A stretch of 64,000 nt of DNA, taken from the NCBI GenBank assembly GCA_013397845.1, contig VZTG01007653.1, positions 2,778,831-2,842,830 of the forward strand. Direction: 5' to 3'. The stretch comes from Melanocharis versteri (Eukaryota; Chordata; Aves; Passeriformes; Melanocharitidae). The notes under the pieces were generated by a model. That model was not told the DNA's origin and did not search any database. It saw nothing but the letters and a program-made list of their open reading frames with translations. A program made the position numbers and the translations under genes. Positions 1 through 12,810 of the stretch are shown here, one piece after another. Position 1 is the first letter of the stretch; every line of letters starts with the position of its first letter.

Positions 1-1005
1 TCAGAGTGCCCCCAAACATGCTGCCCTGCAGGCAGGGCAGGAAAAGGGCATGGTCCTTGAATTGCAGCTCACTCCTGTTGCTTACGGGGGGACTCAGAGC
101 CTAAGGAATCACATACATCCTGGAGAAGCAGTCACTTCCTGATGTGCACTGGCAGCCATTTACCCTGTGTAGGACGCCTCCAGGCCTGCAAACTCTTGCA
201 GGGCACAGGCATTGGAATTCAAGCATCCTTCAAGGTTGTCTCACCCTCCAGCCAACCTTGTCCTGGGTGGGCACCTAAGAGAGATTCCCTCACTGGCAGT
301 GAGACCCTCAGCCCCTCAAAGCTCTTCCTCTGGTCCATGCATGCCTGGATTCAGCAAGAGGAGTAGCCTCACACTGGATGCTTCCACCTTCCTTCCATCC
401 TCCACCTGCAGGCAGTGGCACAGCTCAGCCCCGCTGGGGAGGGACCCTCCTCCCGGCCGGCTCGCCCACCTATGTTTCAAGCTAGCATCTGACATGCATT
501 TTGACACAACCGTGCCTCCCCTCTCTTTTCCCCACTACCTTGCCTTGTTTAGAGCCTGGTTTTTTCTTCCATTGCCAAAACACAATGACTGTTATAATTA
601 ACAGATTATCTCAGTGCGACAGCTGCAGTCCTTTGAAAATTAGGTTGAATAACAGGATCCTGCCGTATGGTAATTTCTTTTCATCTCTCAAATATTTTCT
701 CTCTCTCACTCTCGTTTCTACCTCATTTCTATTTTTCTTTCTTTCTTTTCTCTCTCCCCCCTCCTACATTCCACCAGCTCCCTGACTGCATGAGCAGTAT
801 CTTCGGGGTGAGACAGGCTGAAGGGCTCTCTCTGCCTTCATCAGCTGTTTTCATTCCCCTTCTTTTACTACCACACCTCACAGAGAAGCAGTGCTTGCAG
901 GTAGGTTCATAAACACGTCAGGAAAATACATGCCCGCCAGAGGCAATGGTCAGAGACTCTCTCTGAAGCCCCACTGGTTCAGAAAAGCAGCCCAGGGAAT
1001 TTCAT
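1..1005. other. unique non-coding stretch
   Basis: I see no gene here. The sequence has stop codons in all frames at ordinary spacing. It includes a pyrimidine-rich segment (about 685-780) that mimics a splice acceptor tract but is not followed by a recognisable exon. Confidence 0.5.
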
Positions 1006-1030
1006 GGGGAGGGGAGGGGAGGGGAGGGGA
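1006..1030 (+). repeat. (GGGGA)5 microsatellite, G-quadruplex-type run
   Basis: Five perfect GGGGA units in a row give five runs of four guanines separated by single adenines. This fits the usual pattern for a stable intramolecular G-quadruplex with one-base loops on the plus strand. The flanks are ordinary mixed sequence. Confidence 0.9.
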
Positions 1031-4000
1031 GAAGCTGGGATGCAGTAGCCTGAACCACTGCATGCAGCTTTCGCCCAGGGAGCTGAGTGCAACAGTGCAG
1101 CTGAGTGGTTTGCACTGAGTTAGCCAGGGCGCTCTACCCACCCACCCACTCCCCGTCCGCCTTCTTGCTGACTCAGTATCTGCCCCTGACTCACCACTTG
1201 CTCACTGAATGGGGACTGGCAGTACTTACACGGCATCCTTCCCTCTCGCTCAGGCAATAGCGCTGCCACTTACCACCCCCTTTCCCATTATCCACCTACA
1301 TCTGTCTCTCTACCAACTCAATCAACCCAAGACAGCCAGAAAAGCAGCTTGCTGGGAATTCAGGGTTTCAAAACCAAAATAAGAACTGCACCCAGCAGGA
1401 CCCAAATTAGAGGCTCTGGGAATGTCCTTCTCCAGGACTAGAGATCCCCTGGCCCTAGCTGTAAACGGGACTGATCCATTCACAGAAGTGGCTGGACGCC
1501 TCGGTCTCTGCTTGGGCAGACGCACTAGCACACAGCGTTTCAGGCTGTGAGGATGACCAGCCAGATATGTGGGATGGGTCTGTTGGAATGGTGTCCTGGA
1601 TTTGGCAACTGAAAGGTTTCAAGTTCATTATGTTTTGGACTCAAGAAGTCTTGCAACCTTGTTGTTGACTGCACCAGGAGCATTAGTTAATTATTCTCAA
1701 TGCCTGGCTTGAACTCATGCAAAATGCCTTGGTCCTGCCCTGCTTATTTCAGCCATGTCTGTAATCTATACAATATCATTTGTTACACTTAAACACTGTT
1801 TTTTCCTTTTGAAAAACTGAGAGGGATTCCTCCATACGACATGTCCATCACAGCCTAACACACCTCTGCAGAAGCCAGTTCCAGCTGGGTCCTGGGCCTC
1901 GTCCTGCTTCCTCAGCACAGCCACCTCCTCTCCTCCCATGGTGTTCCACCTCATTTATTTCCTTAATCCCGACTCGGTAGAACAGAAACTCTTTGTCACC
2001 ATTATTCTGCCAAAAGCCAAGTAGTTTTAGAACAAACACTCATGCGTTCCATTGTATTTCAGCAGTCTCCAGCAATGCTTCTTCTCGTCGCCCATGATCT
2101 CTCTCTTTTCATCCTTTGCCATCCTCAACCCCGCATTTTCTCTCTGCTTTCACTCCAGGCCCTGTGATAGCTCATGGCACTTATAGCACATCTCCTCATT
2201 CATTCACTGTCACTTACCCAAATGTTACCTTCATTTATTAATTCTTCTTTTTTCTAGTAGCATCCCTCCTCTGAGTGCTTTGTACAGTCCTACTTACGTA
2301 TCCAATAATAGTATTTTCCCAATGAGTGAGTCATATACCCCTTTGCTGACATTTAGAATTCTCCTTGTTCTTTGAAACACGTTTATTCATTCCCCATCTC
2401 TACAATTATATATGTCTACTCATGGCGTTGCATTTCCTACAGCAGCTGTGCAGCGAACAGATGATCTGTGCAAATAACCCAGCAAAATAATTTTTCCTCC
2501 TGGTACCTTGACATCCTCCATTTTAATTATGTAGGCCAAAGCTAATTCAAGCTATGATGCAATCAAAAATAGGGGACAGCTCAATTTAAAAAACACCCCA
2601 CTCTTTCCTTTGTTCTTGCTCAGTCCAGTTTTCCATCTTTTTTCCCCACCTATTCTCTGCTCTGCCTCTTTCGATGCTGTCAGTACCAGAGTACATGGAG
2701 GCTGCAATTGTTATTTGGCCTCTGATTTCGTAGGTGCTGAAAATATTTTCAGTGAGAAACAAACTTTGCTTCAGACTATTTCCAGGCTGAAAGGACCAAA
2801 AAGAAAAGGAGCATTACTCAGCTAATTACAGGCACGTAAATGTCTTACCCACTAACCCAGGTAATATGTACTTCATGGCCAGGGAATAATGCTATATCCC
2901 CCTAAATCTCTCTCCAGGTAGCCCTAGAAAGCAATTAATCTGGCAGCCCCTCCTTGTTCCTCACTGTGGCCCTGTTCCTTCCCCCACAGTTCTTTGGTTC
3001 TCTTCGAGTCCTTAGTCACCCTTGCATATTCCATATTTTATTTATTCCTTACTACTCCTCTTAATCTGCATAGGCCAAACCCTAAGCTCCGGAGTCACCC
3101 TGACTCATTTCCTACGCAGGAAAAGCAACGATTTATATCAGTGGGAAAGCCTGTGATGTCAATCTGGACAGAGACTGATTTCTGCACGGGGACTCCGGCA
3201 TGATTATTTCTTGTTCTCACTCATTCAGGTCTCCATTTAGCAACACACTTAAGCATGCACCCAACTGTAAACCCATGCAAGTCCCATTCAGCTTCTCAGT
3301 TGCTTTCTTCTGCAACATCTGTGTTGATGGTTCCCACATCTTCCAAACACAACAGATTCTCCCTCTGTGCTTCCTCTTCCTAACCTCTCTGTTACCCACT
3401 CACCAACATCCTTCCTCGTGCTTTGAGAAATTCAGTTTTTTCCTTTTTTTTTTCCTTTGCTTGTTTGGATTTTCTTATTTTCACTGCTGCCCGGGGACTC
3501 CAGCTTGTAATTTCACCTCCCTGTTCCTGAGATTGCTATGTTGAATAAAACACTGACTTCCCCCTCTTCTCTCCAGCATTCTGAAATACCGAATTGGGCC
3601 ACTAAGGAGAAAAGCTATTGGCCAAGACTCCTGTCTCTGATACTGAAACAGAGCTGGCAGTAATATTTACAGGCGACTTTGAAAGCTCCAAGGATGGCTT
3701 GTGGCCAAAAATGATGATATCCACCCCCTCTTTTTTTTAATGATGTCTTCCTATGACTCAGTCTGGTTCATAAGTCAAAATAAGATTTTTTTTTTTACCC
3801 ATCCTCCCTTTAAGCAATAAGAACAAGAGCCTAAGAACAGAACGCTGTAGCATCACGGACAGGACAAGTTACGTCACGAGTAATGCAACTCGGGGTGTCC
3901 TTGGTGGCTTTAAAAGAAGCAGAACAAAAGGCATATGTCCTCTTTCTGGAGAAATGAGTTTTGGCAGAGCTAAACTGGCAATTGCCTGAGTTTTCTAAAC

Positions 4001-4423
4001 TTAGTTTTATCTGTAAGCAAAGCAAGAAACACGCGGGAAGCAGAGACACGGTGACCTCAGGGGCTCATGACTTCCCAGGCTCAGCAAGGAGCTGCCGTGC
4101 CCTTTATTATCCCCCATTGTAGGGAGGCAGAGCCTGGAATAAAGGAGACGGCGTCGGGGTAACTGTGACAGCTGTTCCAAAGTGGGGCTGTGGCGTACCA
4201 GCGCAGCCTGCCCACACACTCCTACCTCTGCCTCCAGCCACGCAGTCTGCAGCAGCAAACAGCCACTCAAACGCTTGATAAATGAGCAGTTCGGCCCGAG
4301 ACCACTTAATTTGCTCCTTGCCTTCTTTGTCTGCCAGTGGCAGGGAAAAAATGCATGTTTGGAAATTGGCAGTGCTGCGTATAGCATTACCAGGAGTTAT
4401 ACTGACTGCTAGACTGCTACAGG
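1031..4423. other. unique non-coding stretch with AT-rich islands
   Basis: No exon or known repeat is recognised. The 2,440-2,600 part is AT-rich with homeodomain-like TTTAATTAT and AATTCAAGC words and could be a conserved non-coding element. Short poly-T runs occur near 3,440 and 3,790. Confidence 0.4.
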
Positions 4424-4633
4424 AAAAAAAAACAAAACAAAACCAAACCAAACCAAAAAAAAAACTCCACACCCCTCCAGAAAAACTAACCCCCCCAAAA
4501 AACCCCAAAACAAACAAACAAAAAAACTACAACAAACAAAAAAACAAACCAAACAAAAAACCAGGAAAACCAAAACCAAAAAAAAACAAAAAAACCAAAA
4601 CCAAAAAAAAAAAACCCAAAAAAAAAAAAAAAA
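4424..4633 (+). repeat. G-poor A/C low-complexity tract
   Basis: About 210 bases consist almost entirely of A and C (for example AAACCAAACC, CCCCAAAAAACCCC and AACAAACAAAC blocks), with only isolated G and T. The extreme strand asymmetry makes both strands open to translation. The Lys/Pro-rich and Phe-rich frames that result are compositional artefacts, not genes. Confidence 0.85.
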
Positions 4634-4774
4634 GCAGAAGAGGGGAGCAGGCTGAGAGCTGTGAAGATGGGTGGGGTGTGAGCGGGGGAGAGCCAGGCAA
4701 GGAACTAGGGAGAGAAATGAGACAGTACTGTATCCGAGAGTACATACTATGATGATGGGGACATTAAGAATATG

Positions 4775-4873
4775 ATAGATAGGCAGGGAAGGAAGGCAAA
4801 CAGACAGAGGAAGGTACAGAGAAAGAGACAGAGACGAGGGAGGGAGGGAGAAGGAAGAGAGAGAAGCAGAATT
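4775..4873 (+). repeat. purine-rich GA/GGGA tract
   Basis: A run of A and G with repeated GGAAGG, GAGA and GAGGGAGGGAGGGA words and few pyrimidines. It lies just downstream of the A/C tract and resembles simple sequence with potential for triplex-type structure. No gene is seen. Confidence 0.7.
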
Positions 4874-4979
4874 AATTTAGGAGGAATATACTGAAAACAT
4901 AATCTTCTCAACAGAGTTAAAAAAGAGAGCGAGAGAGAGAATTAAACAAACAGCGACAGGAAACTGAGAAAGAATAACT

Positions 4980-5215
4980 TTTTTTTTATGAGCTTGTTAA
5001 CATTTGTGAAGTTAAGTAACCCTAAATTTATGCCATTAATTTGCATGTATTACATTTTTTTTTCTGTGCTGCCAGTTTATAGTCTCTGTGAAACCTTTAA
5101 AAAGTGGCTTTTTTTCTCCTTTTCCCTTCGCCTGTGTTAATTAAGGCTTGTGATATATGTATATTTTTACACTGCTGCTGTGCTCTAGCATTTAATCATG
5201 AAATGGCCCTTTTTG
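4980..5215. other. AT-rich candidate conserved non-coding element
   Basis: The block has words such as GTTAAGTAACC, CCATTAATTTGCATG and TTAATTAAGG, typical of homeodomain and POU binding sequences, and contrasts with the GC-richer flanks. The octamer-like ATTTGCAT near 5,039 is visible. Function and conservation are inferred only. Confidence 0.3.
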
Positions 5216-5289
5216 CCTTTTCTTTGGGCTGCTCCTGCCTCATCCTTTCACCCCCACAGAAACCTGAGGAGGCCTGCGGGTTCACTCAC

Positions 5290-5405
5290 CTGTGCCGATC
5301 TGCAAGCATGCCTAGAGCCAGACTGAGATCCCATGATCCCAGGCCGGGATTCTCCCTGTCCAATGAGGCAGCTTTCACAACAGGGAGAGAGGGGATCTTC
5401 AGCTG
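5290..5405 (-). other. candidate spliced exon (unidentified)
   Basis: On the minus strand a consensus donor CAG|GTGAGTG follows position 5290, and an AG acceptor (TTAACCCTTCAG) precedes position 5405, giving a 116-nt exon. Two of three frames are open across it. The protein in either frame is not recognised. The acceptor pyrimidine tract is weak, so chance is the most likely explanation. Confidence 0.13.
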
Positions 5406-6486
5406 CTGAAGGGTTAACAGTTCCAATGCACTGGGGCATTCACATTGCCATACTGAAGCACACTGTATTTACACATTAGCAATCACTGGGGAGCCATAAA
5501 TCGGATTCTCAGGGGAAATCCAGCCAAAGAACAGAGTGAGATTCCTAATGAAGGTAGTCACAGCCAAAGCTGGGGAAGGCACAAGTGACAGATACGCTCT
5601 AATCGGCTGCTGGAATGAAAGGGGATGCAGGTCATCCTCCAGGGCTTTAGTAGCACCAAGAATTATCCAACCTAGGATGCACATAGAAAATAGCTGCCGT
5701 AGAAAATGTGAGTCCAGTTTCTCCCCTGCTTCTAGGGGACTGCACCACACCAGTTCTCACGGGCAGCGTCCCTCCTCTCCTCCCAAGGACTCTTCTTTCT
5801 GGGCAGACAGATCTCTCTCCTAAGCACATTGCTGACTTTGGAAGTGCCCAAGGCCAACACAAAGCGTAGCTGGTGGAGCCCTTTTGGCAGCTGTCCCAGC
5901 GAGCATATTTCTGAGCTCAGCTGGACAGGAGTCCTGGTCCTAAATGTGCTTTGATTGCTTTGCTCCTCTCCAAAGGCTCTGTTCCTCCCAGCTGTAAGCA
6001 GAGTTTGCTGAAGCAAGAAGCAGGCTGCTAAGCCTAGTTTGGATGCTGTTTGGTCCTTAGTGGAGCTGATGGGACTCATCTTGTTAAAAGCCAGCTGAGA
6101 CCATGAACAGTGAACATTGATTCAGACCTAATCACCCTCCATGAGAGACACAGCAGCTGAAGGAGCGAATAAGGGGGATTGCTGGTCACAGCAGAGGTGG
6201 TGCTCCCTCATGCCCTATGGAGGAGGCTTGTGATCTCCTTGAGGTCTGACAGGCATATGAGAGGTCTCTGGAGGGTCTCTGCTGAAACTGGAGTTGGGAA
6301 GGAGAGGTAGGGGAGACAGACCAGGCTTTCCACACTGTCATTTATTTTGCCATATGGGGGTGTTGAGCACCAGAGAGGATATTCTGATTTACTCCCTGGC
6401 TTACCGTTGCTGTGGCAACGGGAGAAATACAGGCCAAACCAGGCTGCATCTGCAATGTGGTGGTAATAGGGAGTTTGGATTCCCAT
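5406..6486. other. unique non-coding stretch
   Basis: No repeat, exon or RNA gene is recognised in this segment. Open frames on both strands are short and overlap one another. Confidence 0.45.
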
Positions 6487-6511
6487 GTGTGTTTGTTTGT
6501 TTGTTTGTTTG
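6487..6511 (+). repeat. (GTTT)n microsatellite
   Basis: At least five perfect GTTT units preceded by a short TGTG run. It is a simple tetranucleotide repeat. Confidence 0.9.
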
Positions 6512-6932
6512 GCTGTTTGCAGGAGCCACATGGTAAAAAAGCACCGTCGTGATGAAAAGGGAATGAGGTCTGAATTGTACCCAGACAAATACACCTTCCT
6601 CTCATGCAACAGCCAAACCGTCATGCGTGCAATCCTATTGACAGCACACAGCCCAAGGAACAGCAGCACACACATGTGGCCTCTCTTCCCACCATAAATA
6701 CACCCCTGGAGCTGGGAGTCCCAGCTGCTCTCCCACTCTCAAAAGATGCCAGACTTCTTATTTCATAGGTGCAAAGCCCCTGTGCACCAGACACTTTGTA
6801 GCTGGGCTCTGAAATGCAGCTAAGGGTCTAGGGCCCAGCTGGTGTCAGCAAGGGAATCTCCTTGGCTGTCAGACCCACACATCCCAGTCAGCTGTGATTC
6901 TAAGGGATCACAATCCCCCCATTGGCTACTGA

Positions 6933-6962
6933 GCAAATACTCCTCCCTGCAAATACTCCTCC
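6933..6962 (+). repeat. 16-bp tandem duplication
   Basis: The word GCAAATACTCCTCC occurs twice, 16 bases apart (from 6933 and from 6949), a minimal two-copy tandem duplication inside unique sequence. Confidence 0.8.
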
Positions 6963-9479
6963 AGCACGTTGTAGTGACAAGTTCTTACCTCCCCCCCACA
7001 CACACTCCCCAAGCTGATCAACAAAACAAACTCAGCCCTTTCTCAACAGTCATATCCCCAGTTGGGAGAGATGGCCTTCATTCCCAACATCACAGTGAGC
7101 CCTCAGGTCACAGAAATTGGCCTGCTGCAGATACCAACCTCCAACTGTGCGAACTCATGGGTCTGCCAGCGCAGCTCCCACCCCAGAAAGCAAGTTGTAG
7201 AGCACAGTTAAGTACAGCCTCTTTCCTTCCCTCTCCTCCAGCCTGCTGGAACCTGACTATCCTCACCCTAAACGCTGGCCTCTGGAGAAAAGCTCCATGT
7301 CCAGTGCATCCAAAATATTGGTCTCAGAGACCTCCTTTAGGTTAAGTGGAAGGAAGGAAATTATTTTTCAACTAATGCCCCTAATGGCCCTAAAGCTACT
7401 CCCTGGAGAGCTGGAAGCACAGAATAGCCTTGTAGCAAGACAAAGTTGCTATTCAGCCATACCATGGTCTGTTCTTCCTTATCCCACAGTCCATAACAGG
7501 CTGAAGCTAGCATAGGTGCAGGGAAGAATGGCCCGGTATCAGGACAAGGACATGGTTTGCTCAGGCATAGGGACTTTGGAGTTCCTGGAAATCAGACTCC
7601 TAATCAGCTTTGGGGGTCCCCTGTTGCAATTTTTGAAAAGGAGAGACAAAGTCCGTGGCAGAGATAGACTGAATTTCCTCAGTCTGGCAGGGAGAGAGCC
7701 TGCGGGGCAGGATGCCTGTGTGAGGACAGCACGCTTGGGGTGAGACACCGGCAAAGACAAGGGGTGTCACTGGGAGGCTGGTGATGCCAGTAACCTGTTG
7801 GCTGCTGCTAATAGTGACACTGAGATTAAAAAAAAATGTGGGGGAGGCCGGGGGAAGCAAAGGCACTAAGGTAGAGCTGGAAAAGATGAGGCGGTAGAGA
7901 TGAGAGGCTCTGCAGGTCTGAAAAGCTTCTACAGAACATTGTGCAGAGAGGCGATGTCCAGCTCGATCCCAACAAGGACAGCCACAGGGAACGTGTGGTG
8001 GCTTCTGGTGTGCTGCAGGAATGCTGTGAGTTTGCAGAACGCCTGTCCACCCAGGCTGTGCAGGAGAGGTGAGACAGGATACAGATTCATCCCCCTTGAC
8101 TCCTGGCTGCCTTTTCTCCCATTATTCCTGAGACTCCATCTGGCCTCACTATTTTTACACACATACACATACAGCAAAAAAAAAAAAAGAAGATAAAATA
8201 AACACTTAATTTCTAACCTAATCAGCCCTTCTCTCACTAATTAGCACCCTCTGAGCACATCCACAGGCTGTGAGAGATACTCTGGGGCTGATAATGACCC
8301 CCAACCTGCAGTTGCATATGCTGACGGGTCAGCAGAGCCAAGAGCAAGCCGTGGGGAGGCAGGGAACAGAGCGACCTCTGTCATTTGGTTTTTTTCTCTG
8401 AAATCTGAGATGATGGAAAGGGGACGTCTCTTTTTTGGCAGGGTCCCTTGTGTGTGCATATGTGTGTGTGTGTTTTTCTGTGAGAGAGAGTGTGCACGCA
8501 TGTGTGTCGAGGAGGGGGGAAGCTGGAGAGGTTTGAAGGGAGGGGACTGGAACAAAATTCTGGCACTGAGCCCAAACCTGAAACACATGCCAATTTGTGC
8601 CTCTTGCTGGTGGTAATGAAGGGCTCCGTTCAGGACACACGGGACACTAATTAAGGGGCTTCAAAGGCAGCTTTCTGCAGAGTGCTCTCTAAAGGGGGGC
8701 TGAGGGGAGGAAGGAGCACAAGAGGGGGGTGTTCTCCACTCAATGGGAGACTTCTGGTTCCTAGTGCTGCTGGGGAAGGCACTTTTTCTTTTCTCGCTGT
8801 CTCCCATAGCAACTCCTACCCGTGAGAGCTAAGAAGGTGCAAGCATCTGGCAGCTCTGGGTAAGCCCTCAGCAGCCAGCAGGCAAGGCAGGCTCCAGTAT
8901 GCAAAGGTGGAAAAGCAGCGTGGCAGAAAGGAAGAAAAGAAGAAAAAGGTGGAACTGGGGAGGCAAATCGGTGTGATTTGTTTACAAAGGTAGCACCTAG
9001 AGTAGCAGGAGTTGCCATTAGTCTCCAGGGATTTGCAGGGACAAAGCTCTGGATCACTGCAGATCAAAACTCCATAGCTGAGCCTTGTCAACTTCATCCC
9101 ATGGGGTTATTTCTTACAAAAGTGTGTGTGGGGCAGACTTTGTGAATAGGACAATGGGCAGGGCTGGGAACGTGCCTCCATCATGTCAGTATGGGCACAA
9201 GGGCTTAGCTGGGCACCAGAGACAAACAAAAACTGCACAGGCACTCAAAGAGCTCTAGCCCACTTCCAGGAGCTTCACAGACCTTGGCCCTAAAACCTCT
9301 AAGCATTGCAGATTCACTCGTAGCTGAGTGTTCCTGTGTCAAAGGAAAGGAGCCAAGCCACGGGACGGGTGGCATGAGTCAGCCATAGTCACCAAAAGAA
9401 GGTCTCCGTTCAGCTCTCCTGCCTCCTACCTGTTACCTTACCCTCACACCTGCCCGCCCTCCCTCCACCGGAGTAAACA
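6963..9479. other. unique non-coding stretch with short simple repeats
   Basis: It contains a poly-A-like run near 8,176 and a TG-rich stretch at about 8,449-8,512 (TGTGTGTG interrupted by GAGAGAG). No exon or transposon is recognised. Overlapping open frames on both strands are short and lack domains. Confidence 0.4.
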
Positions 9480-9499
9480 TGAAACAGCAGCTCTGGTGA

Positions 9500-9800
9500 A
9501 AAACAGGACTGTGCTGAGATTGATGAAACGGGGACAGAGTGTGGGAGGAAAGAGAAGAATAAATTGGCAGGGAGAGCAACAGAGTGTTAGTGAGAGACAG
9601 GAAGAAAAGATGAGTGAGAAAGGTAGTGAGGAAGAGAAGAGAGAATAGAGGGTTCTGTGGATTATAGTCTCTGGGCCACGCACCACACAGAGAGAGAAAG
9701 TGAGGGAAAGAAAAGAGAGGTGATATGAGCACATGAAAAGGAGAAGTGAGAAGAGGCTCACAAAGAGCAAAAGAAGCAGACGGCTTGAGAGATGAGCAGT
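9500..9800 (+). repeat. purine-rich tract
   Basis: About 300 bases are dominated by A and G (GAGAGA, GAAGAG, AAAGAGAGG words) with a few interruptions, giving charged Glu/Lys/Arg frames on one strand and Phe/Leu/Ser frames on the other. I read this as compositional bias rather than coding. Confidence 0.5.
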
Positions 9801-12659
9801 GCTTTGCTGATCCTGCACAACAGCATGTTGCCTGCCATCACTCACCACCCCACAAGCTGCCAGAATGCCCCACAGCTTCCCTTGGTTTCAGACAGGGCTG
9901 TCTTCTCTATGCCAGGCAGTCTCAACACCACACATTGGTCACCTGGACACAGCTCTTTGGGATTCAGGATCAGTCCTGCCACGGTGAACCATGAGTACAC
10001 ATTATTTAACCAAGGTGAAGCAGAAGGCTTTCAGTACTACTCTAATGCTTCTCCACAACTGTCCAAACCTTTGGTTTTTCTAACCTTTCTGCCCTCTCCT
10101 GTTCACTGTCCTCCCATGCACCAGCCCACATTTAACTGCTTATTCCGGATGACCTGCTCCATGTCTCCCATGTTCAGTGTCACCCGGCCACAAGCACGGC
10201 CACCTGCAGCCCAGAGCAGTTCAGCAGGGCTGTGCCTGCCACTGGAGACAAGGAGGGAGGAGGCTCACCCTGGAAGAAGCACCTGGGGTGAAACTGGCTG
10301 AGGTGTGACTGAGGCCAGTGACTGCCCAGAGCAAGAAGGACAGTGCAAGGCAGTTCTTAACAGCAGCTCTTGGGCAACATTCTTCACATTCATATCCAGC
10401 AATTCCCTGTTTTTTCTTACTACTGCCCAATGGTGAACCTGGCTGCCCAGCCCGAGCGGTTTCTGAGAAGAGGCGGTCAGGTTCCTGGGCAGGCAGAATC
10501 AAAAGGGGGTTGGATGCAGAAACGCATTATGGTGCTAGAATCAGCCCTACGGCAGGTCCCACAGCTGCCTGGGCTGAGGAACATCTCGGGTCTGCTAGAA
10601 TCTGCAGAGAAAATAGATCAAGCTCAAGGAGATACAGGCACAGTCTGAGATGCAGTTGCAAGACACAGCCTTGGAAGGGCTTAGCTCCATCACTGGCCCT
10701 TGCCTCGTCCAAGCATAACAACCACGGCACAGGCCACACAAGTTCAGGGCACTCATGTGCGCTGCCTTCACCCATCCCACAGACCACCAAACACTTCCCA
10801 TCAGCTGCTAACAGCTGCTGAACCTTTACGAAGAAAGCCACAAAAGATCGAAATTGAATGGGAGAACAGAGCTGATCACCAGCATCTTCTGACCATAGGA
10901 GAAAAAACAGCCAAGACATTCAGGTTCACAGAAAGACACCAGCCTTAATTTCCATGGAGAGAGGAAACAGGAACACTCTCCAGCTTCCCCCTTCATCTCC
11001 CAGTTCTTCTTTCTCCCCCCGCACCTCACCTTTCTGCCTTGTGCAATCCAAATTGGACACCATGCCAAAGACAGATAAACAGGCAATTAGTGAATCACTC
11101 TTATTAAGTTTGAACTTATTATTAAAAAAAAGAAAAGAAAAGAAAAAATGAAAAACATGAAAAGAGGGAGAGAAAATCAAAGCTGGGATTACAGGCTTAG
11201 CTAGCATGAGTGCATATTCAGCCTACACTGTTCTCTTTGTGACTCTGTCACACCGGTAGACTGCTAAGAGAGTTATACCATTACTAACATGACAGCATTG
11301 TCCTATACAGCCTGGATTAGAAATCCCAGTGGCTGTGTGGAGGGGAAAAGTCCCTTGGCAGTGGCAGGCACTTGGCCTCATGATGACTTCCACTCGCAGC
11401 ATGCTGGCCAGGCAGGGAGAAGTATTCAATTATCAGACAGGCTCTGCCTTTTCCTAGGCCAGCTTTCTTTTATTGTCTGACTGCTTTCTCCCTGGCCAGT
11501 GATGCCTGAGAAGTCTGTCACGCAAGAGAAACTCAAGATGGTCCAGGCAATTCCTGAATCAGGCAGACTTCTCACAGCTGAACCCCTGCTCCTCCTCACA
11601 AATACACAGTCTTCTCCAAGTATGGATAGGATATTCAGTCTGGAAGGTGGTGAATATCTCATTTACCAACACAGGACCTCCAACAACTGCCCGGAAAACT
11701 GGATCTCCTTGTTCTCTGCTGGGCAGGAACATCAGTCAGTTGTGATCCCTTCACATTTCTCTGGCCTAAAAATCATCCTACTGAGCCGAGACTGATTGCC
11801 CTCATTGCTTCCACTTCTTAAGCAGGACCACACCAGTTTTTAAACACATCAAAGACACGTATGTTGCTCTGATGCATTTTTCAAATGCTTCATTTTCCAA
11901 GTAATCCTCATATAAGCATCACCCAAAACACCACAGCAATCAGAAAATTGCCCATATCCTCATCCACCATTTGTACCTTTTTTGATGTCGTCAGGGACTG
12001 TGTTTCCTCACTGGGACAATGGTGTTATAGCGTGGCTGTGAACTGGCACAGATTGACAAGAAAAAGGCAGCTGGCAACAATAAATGCATCACCCCAGCCG
12101 GGATGCAGAACGAGGAAAGGTCATTGTGTAACGTGGTCTCTCATTGCTCTGGCAGCAGCCAGAATTCCTGCCTATGTGGCCACCAGTGCAGGGGCTCAGC
12201 TTTGGTACCACTGAGGGAAGATGAACTGGATGCTGCATGAATTGTTGTGTCAGTCCCTGGGTCTTCAGAGAGGGAAAGAGGAGCTGAACTTGGAGTGAGA
12301 AAGGCAGTGAGCTGAGAGGAGGAAAGAATTGGGTATGCAGTGCCTGGAGGGTTAGGGTCAGGACCAAGAGTAGCAGAAGGAGCTGCCTAGGACAGCTGCT
12401 CACCCAGATGGTCCTCAGTCTGTAGCCTTCAGATCTTGCCTTAGCTCCAGCCCCGTGGCTGGTGCTTGTGGCCTCATCTCCCCAAATCTCTGTTCTGCAG
12501 CCAGTAAAGCCACTGGTGGGGCAGGCTCCGTACCACTGCAGGAACTGGGACACAGACCATTCCTCATTCACAGAAGCCCAGTACAATTTTCTCTGTCCCA
12601 ACCCAAAGAGACAAGGGAAAAAACCACAGTTTTTCTTTCCAGAGCTGCCCCGGGGCTAG
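9801..12659. other. unique non-coding stretch
   Basis: No gene or dispersed repeat is recognised. A short A-rich (GAAAA)n run occurs at about 11,124-11,160. Several frames of 130-170 codons overlap on opposite strands between 10.2 and 12.6 kb, which argues that they are chance. Confidence 0.4.
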
Positions 12660-12810
12660 GATACAATATTTTATGGCCCAGTTCTTAGCCTATTTGCATT
12701 TTGTATTTTTACTTCAACTGCTGTTTGTTTCCAGGCATTTGGGATGCCTAATGATTTTCAAAGCACTGTTTATTTTAATCCTTCTAATTTATTAATAAAT
12801 TAGTTGGCCT
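12660..12810. other. AT-rich candidate conserved non-coding element
   Basis: The block contains TATTTGCATTTTG, GCCTAATGATTTTC and TTTATTAATAAATTAG words, an AT-rich island bordered by GC-richer unique DNA. The composition suggests homeodomain/POU binding sites. No conservation test was possible. Confidence 0.28.

Noticed and set aside
4527..4745. Phe/Leu-rich minus-strand frame that looks like membrane segments
   Set aside because: It is the translation of the A/C low-complexity tract read backwards.
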